Position numbers and translations under genes: made by a program. A stretch of DNA of 64,000 nt from Cyanobacteria bacterium UBA6446 (GTDB lineage: Bacteria > Cyanobacteriota > Vampirovibrionia > Gastranaerophilales > Gastranaerophilaceae): assembly GCA_002438405.1 (NCBI GenBank), contig DJOE01000023.1:378402-442401 (forward strand). The letters are read 5' to 3'. This document shows, one piece after another, positions 15,455 to 25,184 of this stretch. Numbering within the stretch: the stretch's first letter is position 1; the number at the start of each line of letters is the position of its first letter. The notes under the pieces were generated by a model, which saw only the letters and a program-made list of their open reading frames with translations, was not told the origin of the DNA and searched no databases.

Positions 15455-18328
15455 TTATATCAAATCTTGCGAACCTTTCGATTCTTCCATTCGTTCAAGC
15501 TCATAATATACAGCAGTCAAAAATTCATCATCACTAACATCAATGACAATAGCTCGCTTTGAAGTTTCGCCAAAATTGGTAGAATGCCCAACTTTAAACC
15601 CTTTATTTTTTGCCTGATGTTGTATGTCTCTTATATCAGGAATTAAAACTCCAGAATCTTCACTCTGCCTATATTGCTTTTTGAATTGAGTGTATATTCC
15701 CTTTAAGTGTATGCAAATTGTTCTATCTGCTGGTTTAAGAACATAATCAACCCCATGTTTAATTGTTCTATTTTTTGCAAGCATATAAAATATTTGCATA
15801 AATTTTTCAAAGCAATCTTCTGTGTGAATCATATCTTGATGAGATTTGACATAGTTTTCTAAATTTTGGTTTAGAGTAAGTATTTCATTATTTTTTGAAT
15901 ATTCATTATCGAAACCTGCTATTTGGTAAAGATAATCCATGCCCAATATTGCGATAGCCAAGTTGTTTATACAACGCAAATCTAAATTTGAATTTAATTT
16001 TTGAATAACACTAATTTTTGAATCGATTGCCTTAAGCATTTCTTCTTTGTTTTGAAATGCCTTAAGAATTTCTGGTAAAATACATGATAAATAATTTTCT
16101 CTAATAAAATTAATTTTGCTGGCTTCTTTAGGGTTGAAATTGTCTTTATAGAATTCTGTATAAACAAGTCTTGTTGCTGTTTGTGGATTTCGATGAGCTC
16201 TGTCGTTGCTTGCGAAATTCAATGTAGCATTAACCGCTCTTACATCTTGAGCTTGTCCATATGCTTTCATACGCTTTCTTGAATTTCTATCATAGACGGC
16301 TTTAACGGTTGTTTCAAAATTCTTTCGCATATAACCTTCAATTTCCGCATACAGTACAGGAATATTTTTGTAGTATTCCATATTATGCAATAAGTTCATT
16401 GCTGTATCGTTACCACTACTTAGAAATCTTGTATCAAATCCAAAAATATAGGCTATCGTTTGAAGTAAATTACTTTTACCACTTGCAGCTTCACCATACA
16501 TAAAGTTAATTGGAAATCCCATTGTTTTATCATAAATAATATCTACAAAAGGACTAATGAGAGCTGTACCAAGAGCTAAAAATGCTTCAACTTTATTACC
16601 ATAAGTTCTTAATGTATTAACAAATAATGTTTTTGCAATAAGGGAAGGTATTGTTTTAGATGTTGGAGCAAATTCTTGAATTAACTCAATACCTTTGTTT
16701 TGTTCTACAAATTCATTATATGTAATTTCTGGAATATATAATTTAGGAGCATGCATACCTCTATCAACATCTAAAGATATTGTATTCTTAGAATCAACAA
16801 CAATTATATTTTTATCTTTATCAGTAGGTTTTAAAATATCGCCTGTTTCAAGATTCACAATTGCATTCTTATATAACCAATAGTTCTTTTTGTCGTGGTT
16901 AATTAAAGAAGGATTTTTATAGATATTTAATTCTTCATTGGTATTTTTCAATTCATTTAAAATAATATTTTTGAATTGTGCATCTTTGAGTGTATGAATA
17001 TGAATACCACTTTCTTTTAAAATTTCGTGTAAATTATTAACGTCTAAAAGTTCTTTTTGGCTTAATATTTTAGGCACACTTACTTTATTATCAATATTAG
17101 TAACTATTTCTAATTTGTGTTCTTGTATATTTTCAAAATTCAATGTATTAAAGACAACTGTTCTTAAAATATTAATTGAAAAGTTAGATTTTCTTGTATA
17201 AGTTAAAACTTGTTTTTCCGCATTATATTTGATTTCATAATAATTATTGTTAAATCTGTAAATACCATTTTCTATATAATTTAATAGTTTTGCGTGTTCA
17301 TCTTCTATTGCCACTGTTTTGGGAGTATCTAAATTTAAATCAGTAAATTTCAAGTATATTTTTAGGATAGATTGAATAGAAAATTTTGCATTTGATTCAA
17401 TAATATTGCCCTTTATATTATGAGATTTTATATACTTATATAAGTCATTAAAATCATTGATATAAGTATCAATTCCATTTAATTTTGCCAAATTTAAATT
17501 ATAAAAAGTTATAGGAATCGATTGTTCTACTTTCTGAGTTGCTTTTTTTCCTGCTCTATCATTGTCTAAACAAATTATTACTTTCTCAAATTTTTCTAAA
17601 TAATCCAAATGTGGTTCTAAGGCTCTTGCAGTATTTGGTTCACCGTTGGTGTTTGTCAAAATTTGATATTCCTTTTCTTTACCTATGTCTTTTAAATATT
17701 GATATACAGCATAGCCATCTTTGTAACCGGCACAAATAAAGGCTTTTGTTGGCTTATCGGGATTGTTTATTTTGGATAGACATTTATTTACATCACTTGC
17801 ATATCCTTTTGTTTTTGCTAAAAATTTGAATTTGCCTTTGTGATTTTCTGGCACTCTAAATTCTAACCCGGTTATTGAATTATCTAAGGCGAACATTGGT
17901 AAAGAAAATATTTTATTACTTTCAATAAAACCTATTTTGCATTCCTTTATAACATCTTCACTCAAGCCTGTTACACCTTTAACCAGGTTTAACATATTCT
18001 TGTTTTTAAATAAATTGTTACTATATTGTTCTATACTTTGTTTGTCATATTTTATTTCACTTAATTTTTTGTAATTTATGAAATCTTGTTTTCTCGCATG
18101 TACAATTCCTTTTGCCAATCTTTTGCCATGTTCATTATCGGGATGTACTCCACAGAAGAATCCTTTTGTTTCACTGAAATTCAAATTATCTTCATGCGTG
18201 TCGCCACCCTCTTGATGACAGTAGGGGCATTGCCCCCTGTATTGTCCTACACCAACTTTTTTAAGTGAATATCCTAAAAACTTTTCTACTTCATCAATGG
18301 TAAAACTATTGTTTTTTAAATATTTCAT
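15455..18328 (-). CDS. Primase-helicase fusion protein
   Basis: This 957-residue replication protein has three parts. An N-terminal CHC2-type zinc finger spans residues about 34-62 (CPYCHQEGG, then FFCGVHPDN). A TOPRIM region spans about 195-260 (FICAGYKDG, then IICLDNDRAGKKA). A C-terminal ATPase has a Walker A near residue 613 (GEAASGKSNLL). Such fusions start and drive replication of satellites and integrative elements. AAGGAGACAAAT precedes the ATG. It is the largest gene of Element I. Confidence 0.85.
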   Translation of the reverse strand: MKYLKNNSFTIDEVEKFLGYSLKKVGVGQYRGQCPYCHQEGGDTHEDNLNFSETKGFFCGVHPDNEHGKRLAKGIVHARKQDFINYKKLSEIKYDKQSIEQYSNNLFKNKNMLNLVKGVTGLSEDVIKECKIGFIESNKIFSLPMFALDNSITGLEFRVPENHKGKFKFLAKTKGYASDVNKCLSKINNPDKPTKAFICAGYKDGYAVYQYLKDIGKEKEYQILTNTNGEPNTARALEPHLDYLEKFEKVIICLDNDRAGKKATQKVEQSIPITFYNLNLAKLNGIDTYINDFNDLYKYIKSHNIKGNIIESNAKFSIQSILKIYLKFTDLNLDTPKTVAIEDEHAKLLNYIENGIYRFNNNYYEIKYNAEKQVLTYTRKSNFSINILRTVVFNTLNFENIQEHKLEIVTNIDNKVSVPKILSQKELLDVNNLHEILKESGIHIHTLKDAQFKNIILNELKNTNEELNIYKNPSLINHDKKNYWLYKNAIVNLETGDILKPTDKDKNIIVVDSKNTISLDVDRGMHAPKLYIPEITYNEFVEQNKGIELIQEFAPTSKTIPSLIAKTLFVNTLRTYGNKVEAFLALGTALISPFVDIIYDKTMGFPINFMYGEAASGKSNLLQTIAYIFGFDTRFLSSGNDTAMNLLHNMEYYKNIPVLYAEIEGYMRKNFETTVKAVYDRNSRKRMKAYGQAQDVRAVNATLNFASNDRAHRNPQTATRLVYTEFYKDNFNPKEASKINFIRENYLSCILPEILKAFQNKEEMLKAIDSKISVIQKLNSNLDLRCINNLAIAILGMDYLYQIAGFDNEYSKNNEILTLNQNLENYVKSHQDMIHTEDCFEKFMQIFYMLAKNRTIKHGVDYVLKPADRTICIHLKGIYTQFKKQYRQSEDSGVLIPDIRDIQHQAKNKGFKVGHSTNFGETSKRAIVIDVSDDEFLTAVYYELERMEESKGSQDLI

Positions 18329-18457
18329 ATTTGTCTCCTTTTCTTGTCTTGTATTTTTTTACTAAATTAAGCCTTGCAAGGAATATAAATTTAAGTTATT
18401 CTTTAATTATTGCTAAGATTAAAGAAAATACACTACCTACTTTTAGGAATATAAACT

Positions 18458-19291
18458 ATGAACAAAACAAAATACGAAAAACAACTCAAAAAAGCCTTTA
18501 TCAAGTGGTTTGAGGAAAAAGCAGAAAATATTTATGATATAGGAGAAGAATCTCAAAAATGTTTGATTAAAAATTTAGGAATTGATGAAGCAGAATTTTT
18601 AAATAAGTATATTAAACCAATTACAGATTTGAATAACTTACAATTAATCCATTTCTTTAAGGCACTATCTTTTAATTTAGCGGAAAGATTTTCTCCATTA
18701 CCATATGTTATAAAATACCAAATAAATCAAACAATGAATCCTGCTCCAAATGCTTTAGATTGGTTGTTAGTACATGTTAAATATATTGCTCTTTTTGATT
18801 TTGAAGATGAGATTTCTTATGAGTGTAAAATTCCTTACAAGCAATGTATATTTTGTGGTGCTATAGACAAATTTAAAACTCCAAAGGCAAAATTAAAAAC
18901 TATAGGCAAAGATTTTATTGAATTTGATGAACGCAAACATTTTTGTCACCATGAAGAATGCAAAACTCTAAGTGGTTCAAATCCAGAAGACCATGACCCA
19001 CGTTGTCATTATGCGATATTTGCAAGAAAAAAGAAAACTTTAATAGATAGAATTAAAAAATCTAATTCAGCACAACGAGCAGTTGAGATTTTTATTGATT
19101 TTTGCGAAAAACAATTAAGAGAAAATTTAACTATTCAATATGCTATTAGAACCAAAGCAGAGTATGAATCTGGAGAATATGAATATGTCCAGCTAACAAA
19201 TTTAGCTGACGGTATAAATTTTGAAGATTTATTTGTAGATAAAAATAAACTAATTGATAAAGAAATTGAAAAATACTTTAATAACAAATAA
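18458..19291 (+). CDS. Zinc-binding hypothetical protein divergent from primase
   Basis: Unrecognised 277-residue protein. The middle contains Cys/His clusters consistent with metal binding: CIFCGAID near residue 128, then HFCHHEECKTLSG and CHYAIF. The sequence HFCHHEEC resembles those found in prophage or plasmid proteins with a split zinc ribbon. It is divergent from the primase, with about 130 bases between the starts. It may be a replication or regulatory accessory. A run of basic residues (RKKKTLIDRIKK) could contact nucleic acid. Confidence 0.55.
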   Translation: MNKTKYEKQLKKAFIKWFEEKAENIYDIGEESQKCLIKNLGIDEAEFLNKYIKPITDLNNLQLIHFFKALSFNLAERFSPLPYVIKYQINQTMNPAPNALDWLLVHVKYIALFDFEDEISYECKIPYKQCIFCGAIDKFKTPKAKLKTIGKDFIEFDERKHFCHHEECKTLSGSNPEDHDPRCHYAIFARKKKTLIDRIKKSNSAQRAVEIFIDFCEKQLRENLTIQYAIRTKAEYESGEYEYVQLTNLADGINFEDLFVDKNKLIDKEIEKYFNNK

Positions 19292-19300
19292 TATACAATT

Positions 19301-19759
19301 TTACCTTAAAACAATAGTTTCATATAGCCAAGGAATCAAAATTAAATTTATAATAATCCCAATAATAATAAATAAATTTTGTTCAAACTTATATGCCTCA
19401 ATTGGCTTGTAGTATTTTGAAAGAGCCCATTTATTACCTTTTATTCCAAAAATAAAATTTGATAGTAATGGAATTGGAATTAAACATATCAAAAGATTTT
19501 TCCCAACTCCAAAAGCTAATCCCCATAAAAAAGGAATCAAAAAAGCTCCCCAATTAAACTTGTTTATTAATGCATTACTTTCAAAAAGATTGATAGCTAC
19601 TACCTTTTTAGCTAAATATTCTTTTTCCTTTATTAATTCAATTTTTCTTTTTTTTATATTTTCTTCATTGAATAAATCGTCATATAAATATTTCTTAAAA
19701 GAATAAACCAATAAGCTAAAAATAAATATCAACCATAGTAACAGTACAGTAATAAGCAT
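19301..19759 (-). CDS. Small membrane protein, DUF2628-like
   Basis: Three or four hydrophobic segments are visible: residues about 1-20, then NWGAFLIPFLWGLAFG, LLICLIPIPLLSNFIFG, and IIIGIIINLILIPWL. The pattern WGAFLIPFLWGL followed by NKWA resembles DUF2628 membrane proteins. It is at the 3' side of the zinc protein, convergent with it. No function can be assigned. Confidence 0.5.
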   Translation of the reverse strand: MLITVLLLWLIFIFSLLVYSFKKYLYDDLFNEENIKKRKIELIKEKEYLAKKVVAINLFESNALINKFNWGAFLIPFLWGLAFGVGKNLLICLIPIPLLSNFIFGIKGNKWALSKYYKPIEAYKFEQNLFIIIGIIINLILIPWLYETIVLR

Positions 19760-19829
19760 AGCTTAATACCTCAACATTTGAATGCTATTATTAATGTTGT
19801 ACAAATTTTGATTCATATCTTTATGTGCC

Positions 19830-20576
19830 TTATAAATTTTCTAAAGTAGGCTTTTGATACTTGCTTTGTAGAGTTGCATATTTAACCTTGCCACCACATT
19901 TCTCTTTATATCCAACTTTAATTGTTTGATTAGCTTTAGTTGGATTTAAAAGTTGCCATAATTCTTCTGGTTTATATTGGCTAATGTGTTTATTATTAAT
20001 TTCTACAATTCTATTTTTAGCTTTTAAACCCTGTTCTTTTGCACTATATGATGTTGAAATCAATTTAGGTCCACGTACTGTTGATTTTGGAACGACATTG
20101 TAATAATAGACAAGTTCTGCATTATTAGAATTACTTATCCTTGTTGGAGTTCCGTTAGAATCAATACCATCTGACATATAATTTTTATTTTGTTTTGGAT
20201 TTAATTTTACAAAATAATTTAATCCATAGGTATAACCGCCCTGCAATTCTTGTTTCAATACATATAATTCTTTTGCATCATAAGGTGCTATGTATGAATT
20301 GTTCACTAAAGTTAGAATGCAATTTTTACCATTTTGTACGATTGTAAAAGTCTTTTTAAAAGAATATCCAGTCCATAGCGTTAAGTAATGCGCTTTTACG
20401 GTGAATGAGTATTCATTTAATTTATTTGATTCAATTATTGAATCTCTAAGTGCGTAGATACTAATAATATCTTGTTTTAATTTTGCTGCTTCATAATTTT
20501 CAATAATTGTTGTTGCTGCATTTGCACTCGCATTAAATAAAAATAATGCTACTAATAATAGTAATAACTTCTTCAT
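19830..20576 (-). CDS. Exported protein with C-terminal PDZ-like segment
   Basis: A clear signal peptide (MKKLLLLLVALFLFNASANA) precedes about 225 residues. Residues about 165-225 (TSYSAKEQGLKAKNRIVEIN, then ELWQLLNP) look like a PDZ domain carrying the loop and helix of peptide-binding folds. It shares this feature with the truncated exported PDZ protein at 1848-2480. It probably sits in the periplasm or on a membrane. A GTGAGG ribosome-binding site is close to ATG 20576. Confidence 0.6.
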   Translation of the reverse strand: MKKLLLLLVALFLFNASANAATTIIENYEAAKLKQDIISIYALRDSIIESNKLNEYSFTVKAHYLTLWTGYSFKKTFTIVQNGKNCILTLVNNSYIAPYDAKELYVLKQELQGGYTYGLNYFVKLNPKQNKNYMSDGIDSNGTPTRISNSNNAELVYYYNVVPKSTVRGPKLISTSYSAKEQGLKAKNRIVEINNKHISQYKPEELWQLLNPTKANQTIKVGYKEKCGGKVKYATLQSKYQKPTLENL

Positions 20577-20592
20577 AAAACCTCACTTTCTT

Positions 20593-20982
20593 CTATATTA
20601 TAGAGTTGTCTTGTAAAAAATTTGTTGCGATTGATATAGCTTCAAATTTATCGCAATATAAATTTTGTGGAATATTTCTGATTTCATCAGGAGCTACATA
20701 CATGACGCATCTTAAAGCTACTGATTTTATCAAATCAACCTCATCATTAAATTGATTTGTTGAATCTGCGTAATTTTCTTTAGAATATTTGACGACTCTA
20801 TCAACTAAATCAGAGATAAAAGGGCTGATTTTTGCTTTTGTAGTGGGTGAATATCGAACAATTTGATTGATACCACATTCATACATATAGTTTTTATTAA
20901 AAAATAAACCTATAATACCTAAAATAAATCTTCCAAAGATTAAAAATAATGTAATCAATAATAGTGTTATCAATAATGACAT
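20593..20982 (-). CDS. Membrane-anchored hypothetical protein
   Basis: A long N-terminal membrane helix (LLITLLLITLFLIFGRFILG) is followed by a soluble domain of about 95 residues of unknown type. I chose ATG 20982 because AAGGAG lies 7 bases upstream; a longer frame to 21057 has no site. It is just upstream of the exported PDZ-like gene on the same strand, so they may work together. Confidence 0.55.
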   Translation of the reverse strand: MSLLITLLLITLFLIFGRFILGIIGLFFNKNYMYECGINQIVRYSPTTKAKISPFISDLVDRVVKYSKENYADSTNQFNDEVDLIKSVALRCVMYVAPDEIRNIPQNLYCDKFEAISIATNFLQDNSII

Positions 20983-21072
20983 ATTAAACTCCTTGTTCTG
21001 AAAATAATAATAACATGAATATTTAAAAATAACACGGTGGGTTTGTTTTATTTGCATAAGTAAGCAATCATA

Positions 21073-21324
21073 ATGTCTTTAATGAATGATTATGATAGAA
21101 ATTCTGAAGAAACAAAAAAGAATTTAAAAACCTTTGGTTCGCGTATTCAAGAGTTAAGAAAGAAGAATAATTTAACTCAATCTGAATTAGCCGAAAAGAT
21201 TGGGCTTTCTACAAATTTTATAGGAATGGTTGAGCGAGGAGAAAGAAACACGAGCGTTGATAAAATCTTCAAATTGGCTAAAGCATTCAACATAAGCCTT
21301 GCTCAATTTTTTGAAACTCTTTAA
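21073..21324 (+). CDS. XRE-family regulator of Element I
   Basis: An 83-residue protein consisting almost only of a Cro/CI helix-turn-helix (RIQELRKKNNLTQSELAEKI, then STNFIGMVERGERN). The first 18 residues may be an extension; internal ATG codons at 21082 and elsewhere are possible starts. It is divergent from the membrane protein at 20982. It is a candidate maintenance repressor of the element, and it is the only obvious regulator of its type inside Element I. Confidence 0.8.
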   Translation: MSLMNDYDRNSEETKKNLKTFGSRIQELRKKNNLTQSELAEKIGLSTNFIGMVERGERNTSVDKIFKLAKAFNISLAQFFETL

Positions 21325-21521
21325 CTATCTAGGATATGCTCTATATTTATGAGTAAAGAGTTTATATTTCGCAATACTATATAGAGTTCTGTTGAGTCCT
21401 TTAATTGTAAATCGCTATCAGTAATACAGGAATCTGTCGCTAGGGCACATATTTTTACCAAAGCTCTATCCTCACCTAATAATTTTTGAACTTGCTCGAC
21501 TCTTGTTTCAAGACTTTTCAT
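21321..21521 (-). CDS. Small hypothetical protein, 66 residues
   Basis: Helical, acidic protein (SLETRVEQVQKLLGEDRALV, then NINSLLINIEHILDS) with no known domain. GGAGG lies about 7 bases before ATG 21521, which supports expression. Its stop overlaps the convergent XRE stop by four bases. It may form an operon with the zinc-ribbon gene at 21583-21774. Confidence 0.5.
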   Translation of the reverse strand: MKSLETRVEQVQKLLGEDRALVKICALATDSCITDSDLQLKDSTELYIVLRNINSLLINIEHILDS

Positions 21522-21582
21522 TCTTCCTCCTTATAAAATAATGTACCTAACTAGCCCGTTACTTATGGATATAGGGCTAATT

Positions 21583-21774
21583 TTAATCAAGTTCTATTAT
21601 TTCACTTAATTCTATCCAATCATTAGGATTGCCAGACCTTTTGAGATAAAAATGTCCACCATCAATCGCAACTTTTCCACAGGCACAAAATTTAAAATCA
21701 TGCCTACTTTCAGATTCAATAACCTCGCTACAATGTTTACATTTGATTTTATTTCTAATTATTTTTAGTTGCAT
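21583..21774 (-). CDS. DUF7695-like zinc-ribbon protein
   Basis: A 63-residue protein with CKHC near residue 13, then CACGKVAIDGGHFYLKR. Two CxxC/CxC pairs give a small zinc ribbon. The arrangement fits the DUF7695 family found on phages and mobile elements, whose function is unknown to me. GAGG lies close to ATG 21774. Confidence 0.6.
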   Translation of the reverse strand: MQLKIIRNKIKCKHCSEVIESESRHDFKFCACGKVAIDGGHFYLKRSGNPNDWIELSEIIELD

Positions 21775-21847
21775 AATTAACTCCTCAGTATAAATATATC
21801 GAGAAAGATTTTAAAATTATGCAGTAAGTCGTATATTGTTGCAAAAG

Positions 21848-23617
21848 TTAAGATGAAATGAGCTTTTTATTTATCTTAAATATATTGCAATATTCATCTT
21901 GTTTTAATTTTGAAAATTTAGACAAACAAATTTTTATATTTTGGTCATTATGCAACCATACCCATATTTTTAACCAATTTTCAAATTTATTATTACTCCA
22001 AACAAGCTTATATTTTTGAAAAAAGTTATCTATAAAATTATATATATGGGCATACCGAGTGAAATTACTTTGTGAGCTTAACAAAAAAGCCAAAATTTCA
22101 AAATTAGGGTCAGAATTCATAAAAACATGTTCTATTTCCATACTTATATATTTGCTATTTTTAACAATTTCTAAATTCATAACATTAGACAATGAATGCC
22201 ATTCCTGATTTCCAAAGGGAGATAAAAAATCATTAATAAATTCAAAATACCCCTTTATAACTTTATTTACAAATTTTTGATTCAATTTTAATCCTTTAAT
22301 TTTCATATTTTCAAATAAAAATAAAGTTAGAGTATACAAATGAATAATTTTATCTTTTTTATTTAGTAAATTTGAATAACGGTATTCAAAGTCTTCTCTA
22401 TCTATATACACATATGCAAACATTTTTTTAAGTAAATTATAAATATTTAAATTATTTTCATATAATAAATACAATAATGCATCAATAACAGCATTGCAAT
22501 AATCATCTTCATGTTTCGTAAAGAAACACAAATTATGGCTTTCATTTGATTTTAATTTTTTAATATAATCCATTAAAATTTCTTTCGCAAGTTTTATAGC
22601 GAGGGCTTTATTTGATTTCGATACTTGCAGGAATACTATCAAATATTTGCAATAACACCCTCTTGAAGAATTTTTGAGACCTTTTTTGAGATAATTTATA
22701 TATTTATATGCATTTTGACAACTTAATAATTTAATTAATTTATTTTTACCTACTTTTTCAAATATGACAGGTACTTCGCCATTCCTGGCAATACAATATT
22801 CCATATTACTTAATAAAATTCCATACCAATAAAATTTTTTCTTGTTAGGTAAAATATTAATGCTATCAAAAATTTTATTAAAGCCTTTTATAAAGATTTT
22901 AATGTCATTATCTCTATTTAGGTTTAAAATAGTATTAAGTATAGCTAAGGTTATAAGGGCATCTGAGCTATTTCTTTGAATTTGTTTTAAATAATATTCA
23001 ATTGGTTTTTTATAAAAATGGTAACTAAAATTGCATATAAATTTTAATAAATTATGTGGTAATATTTCTATTATTTGGTTCCACGATATGCAGTCCAACT
23101 CTCTATTTATAGAAAATAAACGATTTAAACAAGAATTATATGCATAAGGTCTAAAGTAGTTAAACAAACGTTCATAATCTATAAACTCCTCTAATTTAAC
23201 ATTTATATATTCTTCTTTTACGTACTTATTTTGCTCTAATTTTGAAATTTCTTGTTTGATGTGGTCAGCTAAGATATTTTTTTTACGGTGAAAGATGGGG
23301 CTTAAATTCTTATAAAATAAGCATTTATCTTCATTTGAATTATATAACACACATAAAGCATAAATATATTTTGAATCCTGCCAATTTGAAAAAGTATTTT
23401 TGACAGCCTTTAAAACATTTTCAACTGATAATATATTTAAAGAATTTAACCAATATTTATCATCAGCCCAAGCAAATTCATTTATAATGTCTTCTACTGT
23501 TTTTTCATTCTTAAAAATATTTTTTGCAATTTGTTTAATTTTATCTTTGTGTATAGGATAAAGATTTGCATTAAAAACTATTGATAGAAATTTAATAATA
23601 TTAAAATCATTATTCAT
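21848..23617 (-). CDS. Large helical protein, partner of PLD-like protein
   Basis: A 589-residue, almost entirely helical, lysine- and asparagine-rich protein with no motif I recognise; it may be a helical-repeat scaffold. I chose ATG 23617, which has GAGGAG upstream. It overlaps the end of the PLD-like gene by 8 bases, so the two are translationally coupled and likely form one functional unit. The pair lies beside a restriction-modification system at the right end of Element I, where defence cargo is expected. Confidence 0.6.
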   Translation of the reverse strand: MNNDFNIIKFLSIVFNANLYPIHKDKIKQIAKNIFKNEKTVEDIINEFAWADDKYWLNSLNILSVENVLKAVKNTFSNWQDSKYIYALCVLYNSNEDKCLFYKNLSPIFHRKKNILADHIKQEISKLEQNKYVKEEYINVKLEEFIDYERLFNYFRPYAYNSCLNRLFSINRELDCISWNQIIEILPHNLLKFICNFSYHFYKKPIEYYLKQIQRNSSDALITLAILNTILNLNRDNDIKIFIKGFNKIFDSINILPNKKKFYWYGILLSNMEYCIARNGEVPVIFEKVGKNKLIKLLSCQNAYKYINYLKKGLKNSSRGCYCKYLIVFLQVSKSNKALAIKLAKEILMDYIKKLKSNESHNLCFFTKHEDDYCNAVIDALLYLLYENNLNIYNLLKKMFAYVYIDREDFEYRYSNLLNKKDKIIHLYTLTLFLFENMKIKGLKLNQKFVNKVIKGYFEFINDFLSPFGNQEWHSLSNVMNLEIVKNSKYISMEIEHVFMNSDPNFEILAFLLSSQSNFTRYAHIYNFIDNFFQKYKLVWSNNKFENWLKIWVWLHNDQNIKICLSKFSKLKQDEYCNIFKINKKLISS

Positions 23618-25085
23618 ATAAATTAAACTCCTCTGCAATGTAGTTTGCTTCATTGGAGTTAATTTGCCATAAAAACTCAGATTCCTCGTAATAATGTTTT
23701 AATGATTTAAAAAATGAAACACCACTTTTAAAATTATTTAATGAATTTGTAAACCCGTATTCTTCAATGTCAGATGCTATCCATCTATCATGAAATGCAC
23801 TCAATAGTTTATTTTCAATTTGGGACTTTTCAACAATAGACTTTATTTTTATATTATTAAATAATTTATTTTTTTTGTTATTTTTAATAAATTTCTTAAG
23901 GTCCTTTGGCAAAACTGTATTACATGTTAAAATTCTTACTTCTTTGTCTTGCACTGTAGCAAAAATATCTAAATATACAATAAATCGTCTTATATCAAAA
24001 TGCGCACTAAAAAAATACGGGTCGGCAATATAGATATATTTACTTTGTGTATTAGAAATTTGTTTTAATAATTTTTGAAAGTATTTTTCTGCCTCTTGAT
24101 ACTGAGTTCCTTTAAAAGCTTTAAAAATGTTTAAAAGGCCCGATTTACTATATTCATTTACATATTTTGTTCTTACTAATTGGTATCTAACTATCTTTGA
24201 TTTATTACTATTTGATATTGTAGAAATGTTGGGTTTTGAATATTGTTGTATAGAATGAAATTTCCCCCCTTTACTATCTTTGAAAACAATTTCTTTTCCC
24301 AAAACATTAAGACTTAAAGACATTTCTTTCATATAAGAAAAATTCTTATCAAATACGCATTCTCCGGTTTTAATATCATAGACTTCTACGTGAATATTAT
24401 AATCTTCATCTTGTAATTCAAAATCTTTAAATCGTTCTTCAATAATAAAACTTTTTTTCAAAATGATGTCATCAAATGACTTTACTTCTATATTTGCAAT
24501 ATATTTATTAGGTACGAATTTATTAGGCATAGAGGCGCTAAACGTTAAATATGTATCATTTTGATGAAAAAATGCAATATCTACTTTGTTAATTTCTTTA
24601 AAATGAAGCAGGTTTCCTATCCTATCAATTAAGCAAAACAAGTCAACTTCTGTTTTTGCGGAAACATCCTTTCTAAATTTTTCACCTAAATTGAGCCAAA
24701 TATTTTTTATATCATCATCAAGACACCAATTTTCATATAAATAACAATTGTTTTTAAAGCAACTTAATACTTCTTTTTGAGAGTCTGTTGTGTTATCATC
24801 CTTCGTTAAAAGAAATGATTGCCGAACATTTTTATTAACACAAAATTTTAATTCATAATTATCTATTTTTAATTCTTGAAACTCAATAATTTGATTTATA
24901 AAGTTCTTTAAATTATGACCATTATAAAATCCTTCAAAAATAACAATTTCTGGATTATTCTTGCTAAGAGTCTCTTTATAAGATAATTTTCTAGATTTCT
25001 TAAATTTATGGCTTGAAACAATCCCAGTATAAAGGTTAATATATTTATCACCTTGTTTTATAGTTATAATTCTTATTCGTGCCAT
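23610..25085 (-). CDS. Phospholipase-D-like protein with HxR-x4-D motif
   Basis: The C-terminal quarter contains YIYIADPYFF and, near residue 430, FHDRWIASD. That is an H-x-R-x4-D form of the HKD motif used by PLD nucleases and lipases; a second motif was not found, so a dimer would be needed. The N-terminal 350 residues are of mixed fold and unknown. ATG 25085 fits the start of similarity, but it has no ribosome-binding site. A TATAAT on the minus strand (25097-25092) would place the transcript start at or near the ATG. It is probably a nuclease or other effector in defence, partnered with the gene at 21848. Confidence 0.55.
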   Translation of the reverse strand: MARIRIITIKQGDKYINLYTGIVSSHKFKKSRKLSYKETLSKNNPEIVIFEGFYNGHNLKNFINQIIEFQELKIDNYELKFCVNKNVRQSFLLTKDDNTTDSQKEVLSCFKNNCYLYENWCLDDDIKNIWLNLGEKFRKDVSAKTEVDLFCLIDRIGNLLHFKEINKVDIAFFHQNDTYLTFSASMPNKFVPNKYIANIEVKSFDDIILKKSFIIEERFKDFELQDEDYNIHVEVYDIKTGECVFDKNFSYMKEMSLSLNVLGKEIVFKDSKGGKFHSIQQYSKPNISTISNSNKSKIVRYQLVRTKYVNEYSKSGLLNIFKAFKGTQYQEAEKYFQKLLKQISNTQSKYIYIADPYFFSAHFDIRRFIVYLDIFATVQDKEVRILTCNTVLPKDLKKFIKNNKKNKLFNNIKIKSIVEKSQIENKLLSAFHDRWIASDIEEYGFTNSLNNFKSGVSFFKSLKHYYEESEFLWQINSNEANYIAEEFNLYE

Positions 25086-25133
25086 ATGTATATTATATGT
25101 TAAAAATTTTAATTGCTTACATTTCTTTGCATT

Positions 25134-25163
25134 TTTACACAACTCAAATTTTTATTATATAAT
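25134..25163 (+). promoter_or_regulatory. Promoter of the cytosine methyltransferase gene
   Basis: TTTACA (25134-25139), 18 bases, TATAAT (25158-25163), about 20 bases before ATG 25185. It lies back to back with the probable promoter of the divergent PLD-like gene, so the two operons share about 100 bases of control DNA. Confidence 0.55.
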
Positions 25164-25184
25164 AGTTCTAGAGTAGGAACGGAT

